Positions 36,001 to 47,770 of a DNA stretch of 64,000 nt are shown here, in pieces. Each line of letters starts with the position of its first letter. The stretch's first letter is position 1. The notes under the pieces were generated by a model that was not told the DNA's origin, made no database searches, and was given only the letters and a program-made list of their open reading frames with translations. A program made the translations under genes and the position numbers. The stretch comes from Sphagnum magellanicum (taxonomy: Eukaryota; Streptophyta; Sphagnopsida; Sphagnales; Sphagnaceae): positions 9,389,065-9,453,064 of the forward strand of contig CM038916.1 in assembly GCA_021904315.1 (NCBI GenBank). The letters run 5' to 3'.

Positions 36001-39000
36001 TTCTGAGTATGTCAAAGTACCAGATTACAAGGTAAGCTCATACGCAAATGTAAGATTCATCACTCTCGGTATCTGTCATTGCAATGGGACCTCAGACCTC
36101 ACTTTTGATGTAAATCTGAAATTTGCACGAAGTTTTTCTTAGACTGACTACTGTTGTTCCTGATTTTTTGGGTAGCAAAGTGAATTGTAAATGACAAGGT
36201 TTTTCAGTAGTAAAAGTGACTATATGTTCCTTCTTGGTGGTGTTGTGTGTCCCTGATGATTTAACCCCATAGTTTAGTCATTGACACTGCACAATGAGCC
36301 ACACCGAGACAAAAACTGGTGGATTTTTATTCTATGTCCCACCAGGATTGAGACCTTTTTCTGGGTGCTCTGGCAACTTCTCCATACTTGTTGGCAGGTT
36401 GGCAGTTGGCAGAAGTCACAAACAGGGAAACATTTCAAGCGAGTACCAAAATCAAGTGAAATCAAGCTTATTGATTTTGGCAGTGCCACATTCGAGAGCC
36501 ATTACCATTGCTCTGTTGTATCCACTCGGCATTACCGAGCCCCAGAGGTCATTTTTGGTAAGCTTATCTTGCTCAGGTCTGGTCTCTGGATGTTATCAGG
36601 ACCACTAGAAGTGTTCCTCTGGGGGTTACTGCTTTACTCTTAGTACTCACTGACACTTAACCATAAAAGTCAACCCTGAATTGTGAACTCCAAATACGGA
36701 GCTCATAATTGCTTTCTGCAACCAAAAAACCAGTGCAATCTTTCTCTGCAAGTGTTGGATTTTATTTGGAAATATGGATCTTGAACCTATTTGAGGAACC
36801 TGGCATTAGTAAAGTTGGTCACACCTGCTTAAAGTGTACGTGGGATCCATATTTGTCTCCCTATTGCCAATTGCTTGGTATATACACCATTTGGCTTTTT
36901 AGTTCTTTGTTTCTCAGACGGTCTGTCTTATTGTCCTTTTGAAGAATAAATGCCATCCTCTGAAGGTTCTCTTAAACAGGACTTGAGCATTGCTCAATAA
37001 AGAGAAATTAGTATTTGGAATTTCAGCTTTCAGAGTCTTCTGAATGATTTTGTTTAGAGTCTTGTAATTGGAGAGCTTTTTTTAAGCCTGCTTGGTCTTT
37101 TTTCTTCTTCTCCCTTCTCTCTGTGTTTTCCTTTATGTGGTGTAGGGTGCTAGCAAGTATCATGGCTTAGTCATCCTGTTGCTTTCAAACTTGTGACAGA
37201 AACTTACTGCACAGACTAGTGGTTACACTGGCCTATGCCCACTGTAGGGAGCTGATGAAGTCAGTGGGTAAGATGCAGTAGATAAGTCTGGTTCATCCAT
37301 GTTCCTGTTGATGGTCCTGGAACAAGTGAAGGACTATCACTGCTGTTCATACTGCTAGTTTTTATTTTTTATGTTTGTTCTAGTACTTCCCTTTTGTGTT
37401 TTTCTCAGTTTGTCAATCCTTTTCTGCAAGTTTCTCACCTGGTCCTGCTTCCTTAATCCTGGGTATGGAGAATTTGTGATACTCAAGTGTTATATATAGA
37501 TTCCTTCAGTGTCCTAGTTTGGTATTAACAAGATGTTATGTGCTTGTCTTAAAGTTGCACCTTAACAGCCTTGTAATGGTTGATTTGGAGTTGCCCATGC
37601 TCAAGTCTTGTTCTTAATAGTTTCTTTGCCAGTCTAGCTAGGTGCTCCTAGACTGTTTCAGCAAGTGACAATGATTTTTGCAGTGACCACCTAATATATG
37701 ACTGTAGAGTGAAGTTGATAATTTTTTTTTGCTGGTTTGACTCCATGTTCACAATTTATGGTACTCTTGATATGAATTGCACACTATAGGCCAAAGGCCG
37801 GTTTTGGGGTTACATTGTCTACAACATTTTGCATTCCAGATTGATGAATGTGACCTTAGTACCATTCATCTTCCAAATAAGGTGAAAGAGTTAGGTCAAG
37901 GAAGAAAGTAAGAATAGGACACAGATTAGCATGGATGATTCTTACAAATTCTGTGTCTCAGGTCTTGGGTGGACTTATCCTTGCGATCTATGGAGTGTCG
38001 GTTGCATTCTTGTCGAACTGTGTTCGGTATGTGATATCCCCTATTATATATAGTATGTCATAAGCTGCAGAAGGTAGTCTCTCTTCCTTCCCCCTACACT
38101 GGTGGCAGTATTTAGTGCGGCCCACACTAATTCTGAACATTCATTTTGAGTCACCTACCCACCCAATAGCGTGGACCACACAAATCTCCAACGCCACTAA
38201 ATATGGAGAAAAAATATGGTCCACACTACTTATAAAAGTTCATGAACAGTGTGGACAAGTAATCAATATGCATGGAATTTCATAGCCAAACCAGCATTAT
38301 GGTAGTGAACCTCCATTTTGATTGCCTGCACATAGTGTGGACCACAGTAATGTGAAACCCACACTAAATTCCAACCGGCAGTAAATAGTGTGATTTGTGT
38401 AGTGCTCTCTGTTCCTTGCACTTGAAAGTTGTACTTTTTTAATACAAAGATTAGCTATCTTGGGTTCATCTGATTATTTTGCCATGAGCTTGGCAGGGGG
38501 ATGCCTTGTTTCAGACACATGAGAACCTGGAGCATTTAGCAATGATGGAGCGAGTGCTTGGGCCCATTCCTCAACACATGATCAAGAGGGCAGAGTATGT
38601 GACCATCAGTATGGTGTTTCTGAATAGTTGTGACCAACAGAAGGGTGATGTTGTAAGTTTTCCTTGTTTGGAATTCTGATGGTATAATTTGTGTTCTGAG
38701 TAACAGTCGGCGTTCTGAAAAGTATGTCCGATATGGACGTGAGTTAAATTGGCCAGAGGGAGCAGTATCAAAAGAGAGCATTCGAGCTGTACGCAGATTA
38801 CCCAGACTACGGGTATGTGGTTCTTTGACCATTAGTTAATTTACATGGTCTAAATTGTGTTCTTAGTGAACCCTTAATTGTGAGTTTTTGGGAAGGTTAA
38901 AAATTAAGTCCCAATGCATTTTCAAAACAGAATATTGACCTAACTGTCCAATGGGGTTTCACAAGGATCTAGAAGTGGAGCTTCTAAAAGATATGCAAGT

Positions 39001-39643
39001 AATGGAATTTTCATGAATTTGGGTACTCAATGCCAATCAAACAAAAGGTTCATATGATTTTTATTTAGAGCTAGTTAATGGGAATTTTCTCGGCTCAAGA
39101 ACTCATCAGTGTTATTAATGTTTTTTGAAAAGATTTGGCCTTTTGAAGTTGTCAGATATGCATCTGACATTGTGTTGAGTATTATGATTTCCTTCCAGAG
39201 AAAACATAAGTGGCAATTGGCATCTTCTGTTTCTTGACATTGTCTACATATGATGTTGGGGGGACATGAAATGTGAAAATATAGCTTTGTATTAGGCTGT
39301 ATAGGCAGTTGATGAATAAGGAGGCCCACCATCCAATAGTCAATGCTGTTTGTAAAGGCCTGAAGTTTGGTTAGTGTTAAGATGGGTGGACTTACAATAG
39401 CATCAAATGAGGATGTGTAGGTTCGAATTCTTCCCCCTCTCTTGAATGGACTGTGACATTTGGATTCAGTTGTGGGAACCTTTTTTTTTTTTGCAGAATT
39501 TGATAATGCAACATGTAGATCATTCTGGAGGCTTGCTAATTGACTTGTTGCAAGGATTGCTCAAATTTGAGCCATCAGAGCGATTGACGGCAAAGGAAGC
39601 ACTGAAGCACCCTTTTTTCAGAGAGCCCAGTAGACGCTTGTAA
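33007..39643 (+). CDS. AFC2-like: AFC-type LAMMER (CLK) dual-specificity kinase of SR splicing factors
   Basis: Twelve exons join in frame: 33007-33096, 33424-33604, 33803-33829, 34805-34958, 35242-35293, 35596-35710, 35940-36031, 36398-36557, 37962-38026, 38497-38594, 38707-38812 and 39497-39643. They encode 428 residues; Arabidopsis AFC2 has 427. Kinase motifs are intact: GEGTFG (98-103), VAIK with K120, HTDLKPEN with D217, DFG with D263, RAPE ending at 287, and the diagnostic [12 protein letters not shown] (324-335) that names the family. These nuclear kinases phosphorylate RS-domain splicing factors and so tune alternative splicing. The basic N-terminal EKRARL may act in nuclear import. 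The start at 33,007 matches the family N-terminus; an in-frame ATG at 32,875 is possible. The gene converges on KIN17. Exon 3 is only 27 nt, and two exons have tandem acceptors. Confidence 0.95.
34252..34500 (+). repeat. Repeat in kinase intron 3, related to intron 8
   Basis: It begins GGAGCTGATGAAGTCAGTGG and continues through TGTTGAT(A/G)GTCC, TTGTTCATACTG, a T-rich tract and GAGAATGGAGA-like words. The same series occurs at 37,244-37,480 in intron 8 at moderate identity, in the same orientation. Confidence 0.65.
37244..37480 (+). repeat. Repeat in kinase intron 8, related to intron 3
   Basis: Second copy of the intron 3 segment at 34,252-34,500, starting with the same 20-bp word. It is either a small transposon present twice or a duplication within the gene. 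Confidence 0.65.
38095..38400 (+). repeat. Diverged direct repeat in kinase intron 9
   Basis: Two halves share CATTTTGA, GTGTGGACCACA or GCGTGGACCACAC, CCACACTAA and GGCAGTA(TTT/AAT)AGTG. The outer words lie near 38,105 and 38,375. The block interrupts otherwise ordinary intron sequence and may be a short insertion element. Confidence 0.45.
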
Positions 39644-40159
39644 ACACTGTTAATCTTTGCTCAAGTCACCCATGTTTTGCATGTATCAGCGATACCATGT
39701 AATTTCATGTGCCTAGAAGATAATTAGCTATGATCCATGCCTCCTCAAGCACTCATATCTTGTTTGTGTCAGGGTACTGTTCTTCATGGCCTTTATGTGT
39801 CATCAAGATGCAGTTGGGAAGGGGATGATACTCTCTTGACCATTTCCCCTGCCTCTGTACCATTCTTTCAGGTTTGCCATTTGACTGGATTGGCTTCCTG
39901 CTGTACTAGTAATTGAATGCAAGTTGAGAACTGTTTTGAGATCTTAATCCTTCCCTCGAAAAGTAGAGTTTCTCATAACATACTCTCTTCTGTATTCTAC
40001 AATAGATTTCAGGTTGTGCTGTGTGCTTTCAAGGGAATGATTGAGAAAAATGTGGAGGAGCCCATGTTTTTGCTGTGATGCATAAGAGCCATTGACTTTT
40101 CTACTACTACCATTTAGGATGCACAGTACTCGCAGATGGTAACCAATAATGTCCAACTG

Positions 40160-40203
40160 CAGATAACTCATGTAACGTTAATTAACATTACATGGGTTAT
40201 CTG
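40160..40203. repeat. 44-bp palindrome, 22-bp arms without a spacer
   Basis: The left arm 40,160-40,181 and right arm 40,182-40,203 are reverse complements except at two positions, centred on TTAA. A second smaller inverted pair (TAATGT/ACATTA) follows immediately. It lies in or just beyond the kinase 3' UTR. Confidence 0.85.
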
Positions 40204-40795
40204 TAATGTAATAACATTATATTAGTAGTGCATGTTATGTGACGGGCAAATCCAGCTTATCTGTGTTGTTATGGATGGTAACCTAATGGCTAAGAAACAG
40301 ATATGCTGTAATGTATATCTGTTGTGCTACCATGGGTCCTTGTTGTGACACCAAGAGCAAATGAGTTTTTGCAACAGAATTTTGTAGAGATGCTATTGCT
40401 TGCCACTTTGTAGAAGGGACTGAATTGTGTGATTTTCATATGCCTATTAGGAATTGGTGCAACCCTGCAAAACTTTATTAATAAACACGCTGTAGATTTG
40501 GAAAATGTACAAAGGAAAAGGAAGAATTTACAGGATGTCAAATTAGCTTAAACTAGATGTTGAAATCTATCTATGTCAAAAATCAACTGCCTGTAATAGG
40601 TCGGCTGTATTTTTACATGTCAAAAAATGACCGCTTGCAATAAGTTGGCCATGGTTATGGGAGGTGTGTCCTGAATTCCTCTATGCACAAAATAGCGAAA
40701 AGACTTTTAATAGATGTGCTTGTGCCAATTACACCTTGGTATTCATAATTTATATCAATGATGGCAAACTCCTATCTGAATTTAAAAGTTGTTCT

Positions 40796-41160
40796 AGTAT
40801 GATTTGCATATGCGAGTGTAAACAATGGCATTTCAGTTGTAAATTGCCCATGTATGAAAAAGAAAATCTTAAGTGTGTAGGGCTTTTACAACTCGGTAGT
40901 TAAGCATATGAGAAAGGGTTGTTACTGTATAATTTGCATATTCAACTGTACACAACTCAGTTGCAGACATACCCCCCTGTGGAAAAGAAAATCTAAGTGT
41001 GTAGGATTGTCACAACTTGGTACCTAAGTAGTAAGTATGCAAGTAATGGTTTAACTGTACAATTTGCATATGCAAGTGTAAACAATAGCATTTCAGTTGC
41101 AAATACATACCCCTTTGATAAAAAGAAAATCTTACAGTGTTTAGAGTTCTTACTTTAAAC
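40796..41160 (+). repeat. Three tandem copies of a 130-bp unit
   Basis: ATTTGCATAT anchors lie at 40,802, 40,932 and 41,062, an exact 130-bp spacing. Each unit then has CAGTTG, AAAAGAAAATCT(TA)AAGTGTGTAG-like words and CAACT(C/T)GGTA. The last copy is partial. Confidence 0.8.
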
Positions 41161-41220
41161 CTTTTTCTCTTTAAAAAGGGTGACTCAGATTTCAATTAGC
41201 TCATTCATATAAATTTTACA

Positions 41221-41338
41221 AAGGCCTTACATAACCCCATTTTACTTGCACATATGCAAGCAATGGATCTCATATTTTGAAGGCCTTTTGTGGCCTCATT
41301 TTGCATGTACACATACAGGAAATGGATCCCATATTACT
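41221..41338 (+). repeat. Two tandem copies of a 59-bp unit
   Basis: Both start AAGGCCTT and end AATGGATC(T/C)CATATT. The unit starts are 41,221 and 41,280. Confidence 0.75.
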
Positions 41339-42397
41339 ATTGCCTGAAGAAGAGAAGAGTTTATCCATAACTCGGTACAAAGTGTTGAAGTGGACAGTAA
41401 AGCCCAAAAGCCCACGGGCTGGGCTTTCCAGGAAATCAGGGCCCCATGTGGCAGAGCCAAGCACAGACCCAATTCCCATAAAGCCCAAGTCTGCCATCAA
41501 GGGCTTTACATTGCTTAAAAACCATTGCAGTTTTCTTTATTTTAATTCCAGTGATTCCCAGCAGGTACACTCCAGATACCATGGGAAAAAACAACAGCAA
41601 GCTTTTCAAAAAGCTAAAAGCCCACCTCCACAGATATTACATTTTTTGAAATGCTCGCTGGTGTATAATGCTCTGTAAGGCTACCTGCAACAACACTAAA
41701 AAACTGCACAGGTTTTTACAACCCTGGGAAGGTAAAGCTTAGTCAAACCCACATATGATGACTCTGGTGATCAGGAATTTATTCTGTTTAATGAACACAA
41801 AAGGGATCACAGAAACAAATAAAAACCTGCTGTTGATGGGATCCATGTTGAAAGCATTGATGCAACTAGGAACTACCTCCGAGTGTTGGAGGAATGATAT
41901 ACATAACTCCAACCAGCATCATCAGATACAACCTTCAAGTTGCTACTATGCAACAATGGTGGCAGAGTGGTGGTGCAAATTTGCTCCACAAGCAGCATGA
42001 AAAACACACCCAGATCTGTTCCAGTGGCCACAGCAACGCTCAGAAATCCTTTTACTTCTTGTTCTCCTCCTTTTTTCTTGCCCTCTCCTGCCTCTGTCTT
42101 CAATCACTGAGTTCCATTCCTTCTCGTTAGGTCACAAATTTGGCATACAAAACCAGGCTCTGTCTGGAGACTAATAAGAATGGAAAAAAGGAGCTGTACC
42201 ATTGGAAGGTCAGAAAGAAAGCCCTTACAACAACTTTGATGATAAGCTTGGCAATGGAACTCATGAAGAGTTAATTCATGAACTCTCTTTTTTGCAACCA
42301 AAACAGAAAAGAGAAGCTTGACAAGTGAGTAAGCCTAGGAAGAAGAATATCATGTTTCTAGATGTACAAAGATGGGAAAGCCAATGCTGATATGGGG

Positions 42398-43621
42398 CTA
42401 TAAAGATGACATGATTTTGCAAATGTCTTCATAGTCAATGGCTGGCAGAATTCTTCCATCAAAGGCACCATTCTCAATCTGGACCTTGGCAGCAAACTTC
42501 TGTGTATCAATTGCAAGAAGGCGCGCATTTGATCCCCTATAAGCGCCATTCACTATCCTGACAGTGCCTCCAATCTGTGGAAGTACTGTCTCAAGCTCCT
42601 CTTGATCCACTTTGAGTAGGTGATTGCTTTCCAACATCCTAATCTCACCAACATACTTGCTGATCACACGCTCCACAACACCCTTCTCTTTGTAATACCC
42701 TTTGTCAGCAAGGCTGTGACTCATTACCTTGACAACAAGATCCTTACAAAGCCAGTAATCTTTCCTGTTCACCTTCTCTTTTGCCTTCTCTTCTTCTCTC
42801 ATCATGTCAGCAAGAACGGTAGAAGTACCTTGTGTTTCATTCTCTTTGGTACTGTTCTCCTTTCTCCATTTCTTGCTTGGCTGCAGGGTGGAGTCATCGT
42901 CCCGTTCCTCAAAGATGGAAGCAGACTTTGCCGTCTTACCAGCTGCAGTTTGTTGCAAGATTGTATCTGCTGCTGCTTTTGAAGACACTGTTGCAAACGA
43001 GAATCCAATTTTCTCACCTTGCTGCTTGAAGAGCTCTGTCTTCTCGACCTCGATTTGCTCTTTGTCAGGCTTGGAGTTTACGGCTCTCTCGATCTGTTCA
43101 GCAAGGACCTTCTCCTGTCGATCCTCGTCTGCAAGCTCAGCTCTTGCCCGCTTATTCTTCAAGCCTTCTTTCAACAAGGTTTCAGGCTCACGATCGATGA
43201 AGGTTATGAACCAGCCCTTGGGAGTCTCATCAACCTTGCACTTTCCAATCCGACCCAGGTACTTGACAAAATCCGTGAGCGTGGCCCATTTGGTGGAGTT
43301 CATATGGATGTGATGTCGGTTTGCAATGTACTCGTTCCATACCACCGTCGCCGCCACTCTGCTGAACCGATGGCTCCTCTTCAAGTGCTCCATAAATGAT
43401 TCCTCGAACTCCTCAGAGTACCCATCGATGAAACGGTCCGGATTCTCGCCAAAAACTTGCATCTGCCGCTGGTGTCCCTCCGACATGCAATGGCACTTGA
43501 ACCCATTCTCGTCACGACACTGCTTCTGACACATCTGGCAGTACCATCGCAGCTTCTGCAGCCCCTTCGCCTTGATTCTGTTGGCTATGGCCTTTGGTGT
43601 CAGAAATTCGTTCTTCCCCAT
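42398..43621 (-). CDS. KIN17: KIN17-like DNA/RNA-binding protein
   Basis: A single uninterrupted frame of 407 residues begins MGKNEFLTPKAIANRIKAKG, the conserved KIN17 start. A C2H2-like zinc finger uses C28, C31, H44 and H50. Residues 52-160 form the winged-helix KIN17 domain (SFMEHLKRSHRFSRVAATVVW). A lysine/glutamate-rich coiled linker spans about 165-290. Two C-terminal SH3-like folds follow: the first from DYWLCKDLVVKV, the second a KOW motif, GGTVRIVNGAYRGSNARLL. The length is close to that of the plant homologue (about 410). Eukaryotic KIN17 is a nuclear protein tied to DNA replication, damage response and RNA processing. The ATG at 43,621 is the family start, so no alternative is needed. 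All domains are intact, so the gene is probably active. It converges with the kinase gene. Confidence 0.96.
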   Translation of the reverse strand: MGKNEFLTPKAIANRIKAKGLQKLRWYCQMCQKQCRDENGFKCHCMSEGHQRQMQVFGENPDRFIDGYSEEFEESFMEHLKRSHRFSRVAATVVWNEYIANRHHIHMNSTKWATLTDFVKYLGRIGKCKVDETPKGWFITFIDREPETLLKEGLKNKRARAELADEDRQEKVLAEQIERAVNSKPDKEQIEVEKTELFKQQGEKIGFSFATVSSKAAADTILQQTAAGKTAKSASIFEERDDDSTLQPSKKWRKENSTKENETQGTSTVLADMMREEEKAKEKVNRKDYWLCKDLVVKVMSHSLADKGYYKEKGVVERVISKYVGEIRMLESNHLLKVDQEELETVLPQIGGTVRIVNGAYRGSNARLLAIDTQKFAAKVQIENGAFDGRILPAIDYEDICKIMSSL

Positions 43622-43860
43622 CCCCTTCCGTGCGACGACAGAAGAGAAACCACCAGCAAATCAGATAGACCAAGCTCTGAAATAGATGCTTCTGAGAGAG
43701 AGAGAGAGAGAGAGAGAAAACACACACACACAAGAGAAAACCGCAACAGAAGAGACACGAACAACTCAAAACCCTAAAGCCCGAAAACCACAACACAAGA
43801 GACAAGAAGAACTCAAAACCCTAAAGCTCGAAACCGATTTACGACAAGTAGAAGAAGTAG
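43622..43860 (-). promoter_or_regulatory. 5' leader and proximal promoter of KIN17
   Basis: On the coding (minus) strand the leader carries a (CT)n tract (GA on the plus strand, 43,694-43,717) beside a (GT)n tract (43,720-43,732). Two telo-boxes, plus-strand AAACCCTAA, lie at 43,769-43,777 and 43,816-43,824. They sit in a short duplicated block, AACTCAAAACCCTAAAG. Telo-boxes and CT tracts near the start are typical of plant housekeeping genes. Confidence 0.6.
43694..43732. repeat. Compound (GA)n(CA)n microsatellite in the KIN17 leader
   Basis: Twelve GA units run directly into about six CA units. It lies 73 bp upstream of the KIN17 ATG on the antisense side, so the transcript would carry GT then CT repeats. 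Confidence 0.85.
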
Positions 43861-45199
43861 AAGCACATCCCGATTGTTTCCGCTCCAATTCTTCCAAATT
43901 GCAGAGCAAATCTTGGATGCCTCAGAACAACAACAGGAATCCTATGACCCATTACCCAGATCCTTCTTCAAAATCATGCCCAAATCCTTCATCAAATCCT
44001 GTCGAGAGCAAAATGTGTTGCCAAGGATCAAAACTACAAAACCCTGATACTAGATGCGCTTGCTTGCCGATCGATTTCTTGGTTGTTTTCCCCCGAGGAC
44101 TACTCGGAAAGCTATCTATCGATCGGGGTTCCACGGTGTGGAGGATCACGCGGTTCCGTCGGCGTGCACCTTGGGCTTGATGCAGCAAAGCTGTTCTAGG
44201 GTTTTGTGTAAGTGTATTTGTGCCCTCCAAGAGAAGCCATTGATAACAATGTTTTCCCTTATACATATTACCTTGGCAATTTTCAACACATATTTGTCAA
44301 ATAATTGATTTATTTCGAGTTTTTTTATTTTGAAAAAATAAAATATTTTGAAATTTTTAATTTTTTAAATAAGTTTTTTTTTTTGTTAATTCTTTTTTTT
44401 TGAAAATTTCAACATTTCTGAAAATAATGTAATCTGTTGAAGCTGCCAAGGTTAATGCCAAGGATAATTTTATTAATCAAAAACATTAATGAATTAGTAA
44501 ATATATTTTTAGCATTGTATCGTAATACAAAAGGCAACTTCAACCTAGGTTTGTTGAATAATCAAATAATTTTGAAGATTCCATTTTGAAAAATAAAATA
44601 TTTTCAAAATATTCCAAAGGATTTTTCATCTTATTTCACAAAAGTTTATTCTTTGAAAAAAATCAATGTTTTTTAAACAACATATTTTTCACATCATGTG
44701 AGAGTGCATCTTCAATCTCTTGTATCACATTGAGCTTTCAATCCTCTCTTTGCCCAAATCGATTTCAAACATCTAATTTCCTTCATTTCAAGAAAGATGT
44801 TTTGTTATCTCAAAAAGTAGTCATGCATGCAAGTTAGGGTCACAACAAATTGATTGGTTAGGCCAAGTTTTGAGCTTCTCAAATCTACCTTAAACTCACA
44901 ATATTATCATCACATTTGACGTACAAATCTTGACCAAAAAAATTAGATGTTGAAAAAAATAATATTTATGACTACAATTTTTTGGACTTTAATATGTTTT
45001 CATCAAAATAATTTATTGTCAATTAATCATTTATTAGAGCAAGGTTTCATGGTGTAATTCAAAACCATTAAATATTGGTTGAATTTTCTTTTACTCAAAT
45101 GTGGTGATTATTAAGGCTATTCAAAAAGGTCAAAGATTAAATAGATTGATTGGAGTTTATCAATCCTTGATTACATACTGTAGCACTAAACTTAATACT
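43861..45199. other. KIN17 upstream flank passing into AT-rich spacer
   Basis: GC content stays raised to about 44,220, with a third TAGGGTTTT word near 44,197. It then drops abruptly. Beyond 44,280 the sequence is very AT-rich, with no gene or clear repeat. Confidence 0.5.
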
Positions 45200-47770
45200 A
45201 TTGATTTATAAGAACATCACTAGACATGCAAGTTAAGATGCAAAGCTTAACAACCATGACCATAAATAACTTTGTTGAGGGCATATATAGATTTGAATGA
45301 AGATCATGACTTGAGTTTATGTGATGAACGTGTGTATTGCAAACACCATCATACTTTATTTCTTTTGAATGGGATTCTTGTACAAAAATAATTCTTGTGT
45401 TTGTGCACACATATTTGTGCGGCCTCATGGCAAAACATGTCATGGAAGGGTGAAAAAAAATTCTTGATTATCATTGATGATTTTTCTAGGAAGACATTCT
45501 TTTACACCATGAGTTTGATAATTTCAAAGTTTGCAAAGCTTTGATGGAAAATATAAGAAGAAGATCAAGACAATTAGTTGTGCAAATGTATTGAATAGTT
45601 GTTTGGTTTATAATTTCATCCACTCCATAGAACACGTTGAAATTTTTGGAGTTATGGGAACCAAGGGGGATTGTAAGGAGTGCCAACAAGGTGTGATCAT
45701 ATAGAAAAAAATAAAATTAATTCCAAGTTAGATTTTTAAAGAGTTCAACCATAGCTTATGGGTTCTAAAAGGAATGGCAACTGCAACATATGTCTATAAT
45801 CAAATTCCTACCAAGGTAGTTTCAACCATGACACCAAAAAAGGTTTAGTGTGATAACAAACCTACAACAAGTCATTTGTGTGTATTTAGTTGTGTTATGT
45901 TTGTTCATGTGTAAAAGGAAGCAAGAACAAAATTGAATTTCACAAATGTCATATGCATATTCATTGGCTATGACGAAGAGACAAAGGGATCCATATTGTA
46001 CAACCATGTAGATCAACAATGCGTTATGATCAATTGTGATGTCTTCTTTAATGAATCATAATTTTTTCCATGAAATATATCATTTCAAAATTTGATTTTG
46101 GATTGATAATGCCACTCAACAAAACCATTTGAAATGAAATGGTTGTGAATTAACTTTTGAATGAAATTGGAATAATATCATAATAGAAATTTTTTACAAG
46201 ACTTTGGAATTACTCAAAACCAAATTAATAATTCAGTGTCCTAAATTATTATGATATATTAATATATCAATTTCATAGAAGCTTAACAAAATGGGTTTTG
46301 GGCACAATCATTATCGCTATGGGAATGATCAAATAGACCAAGCTTCAAGCAACGTAATTAAAAAAAACCAAAAAAACAAAAAGACAAATGTTGAAAATAA
46401 AACTTTTGCATGAACTTTATCATTTCCAATGAAGAGACTACATAAATTTGTCAAAAGACTTTAAAGCAGTAAAAAAAATGATGTTCCCTAAAAGCCCCTA
46501 TGAATAAAAAATATTTCACTCTCCCTTTTGCAAAAATAAGATTGATATTAAAAATATTTATTTATAAGTAATGTTGTTCAACTTTGAAAAACTACTAAAA
46601 TTGTCATTAACCTTTAGTAGGGGCAAATTTGACTTTAAATGGTGATTGATACCCTTGATATACTTCCAATGCCTCTTTTGAATCAAGCATTGTTCAAAAT
46701 ATCCTAAGTTTTGATTTGTAACTTCCTATAAAAATAACCAATCACCATTGAATTTTTTTATTTTCAAAAGTTCAAAAAAAATTGTTGTTAACATGGATCA
46801 AAACATATGTTTCTCGATCAAAAGCTCAATATGGCTTGTCTGAAAGAGTAGTTCTTCAATAGATGGAAGAAATTTTGATGTCAGCTAGAAAAATCAAAAC
46901 CTTTGATGTGTTTTTCTTTGTTGACATTGATGAGCCCCATTATGTCTTAGATGATAAATATTCATTACAATGAAAAAATGGCATGTGTATTCTAAATTCT
47001 AGTCCTTATGACATAACAAGACTTGAGTGTTTATTTATTCTCCACCAAGTCATAAGCTACTATGTTGCAAATGGATTTTCAAGATCAAATATTCAATGCC
47101 AATGGTTTTGTGGTCAAGAAGTTTTCACAATTTGAAAGTATTGATTATAATAAAAGACTATCCCTTTGTTGCACAAATGGAATTAATTAAAATTGTGCTT
47201 GTAGTTGTAACTATTCAAGATCTTCAGGCGCATCAAATGCCTATCAAAATTGTCTATTTTAGTGGAAATATTTTAAAAAATATATGTATGTAATTGCCAA
47301 AAAGCTTTGAGGTCAAGGGGAGGAGAACATGTAAGTTTTTGAAATTTGTACATGGTTTGAAACAAGCTCTTTAGACATGGAACCACAAGATTGATTTGTA
47401 GATTTCTTGTCCTTGAAATGTTCAAAAGGAACTTTGATAATCTTAATGTCTATTCCAAGAAAGCTCAAGATAACTCATCTTTTATCATAATTTTGTATGT
47501 TGATGTTTTCATTTTAACATTTAATGATTTGACTTTTTTGAAATATATAATAATCCCTCAATTGAATTTGAGGTGGTGGATGTAGGTGAAAATTGATATT
47601 TGTTGGTAATACAAGTGAATCGCATTTGACAAAACAAAACATATTGAACGAAAAAAAACATTGAAAGTAAATTGAAGCACTTTGATATGGCTAAAAACAA
47701 GCTAGTGTGAACCCTTTTATTACCAATTGTAAACTTTTGAAGGATATGGGTGTTTAAAATTTTACAAATT
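45200..47770 (+). mobile_element. Degenerate Copia retrotransposon: integrase and reverse transcriptase
   Basis: Pieces in Copia order on the plus strand: a pre-integrase zinc-binding relic (CDERVYCKHHH near 45,325), VHTYLCGLM (45,400), EKKFLIIIDDFSRKTFFY (45,450-45,510) and ATATYVYNQIPTKVVSTMTP (about 45,780). SHLCVFSCV, NVICIFIGYDEETKGSILYN and VMINCDVFFNES run to 46,060. RT follows: LLCCKWIFKIKYS (47,055), FVHGLKQAL (47,350), ILYVDVFILTFNDL (47,490, family YVDD) and LKHFDMAKNKLV (47,675), ending with FITNCKLLKDMGV-like sequence. Stops and shifts throughout. RNase H and LTRs were not recognised. Confidence 0.82.

Larger units (their letters stand above)
39644..42397. other. Shared 3' space between the convergent kinase and KIN17 genes
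   Basis: It holds the 3' UTRs of both genes, a 44-bp palindrome, a 130-bp triple repeat and a 59-bp double repeat (described separately). From 41,340 to 41,680 the sequence is less AT-rich, with GCCCA/TGGGC inverted words (for example near 41,400-41,435). An open frame there has no recognisable domain. No third gene is supported. Confidence 0.55.

Noticed and set aside
41277-41678. 133-codon plus-strand frame between the kinase and KIN17
   Set aside because: No domain, overlaps tandem repeats, and codons follow composition. Not supported as a gene.
42804-43399. Long plus-strand frames opposite KIN17
   Set aside because: Shadows of the KIN17 coding frame, with no family resemblance.
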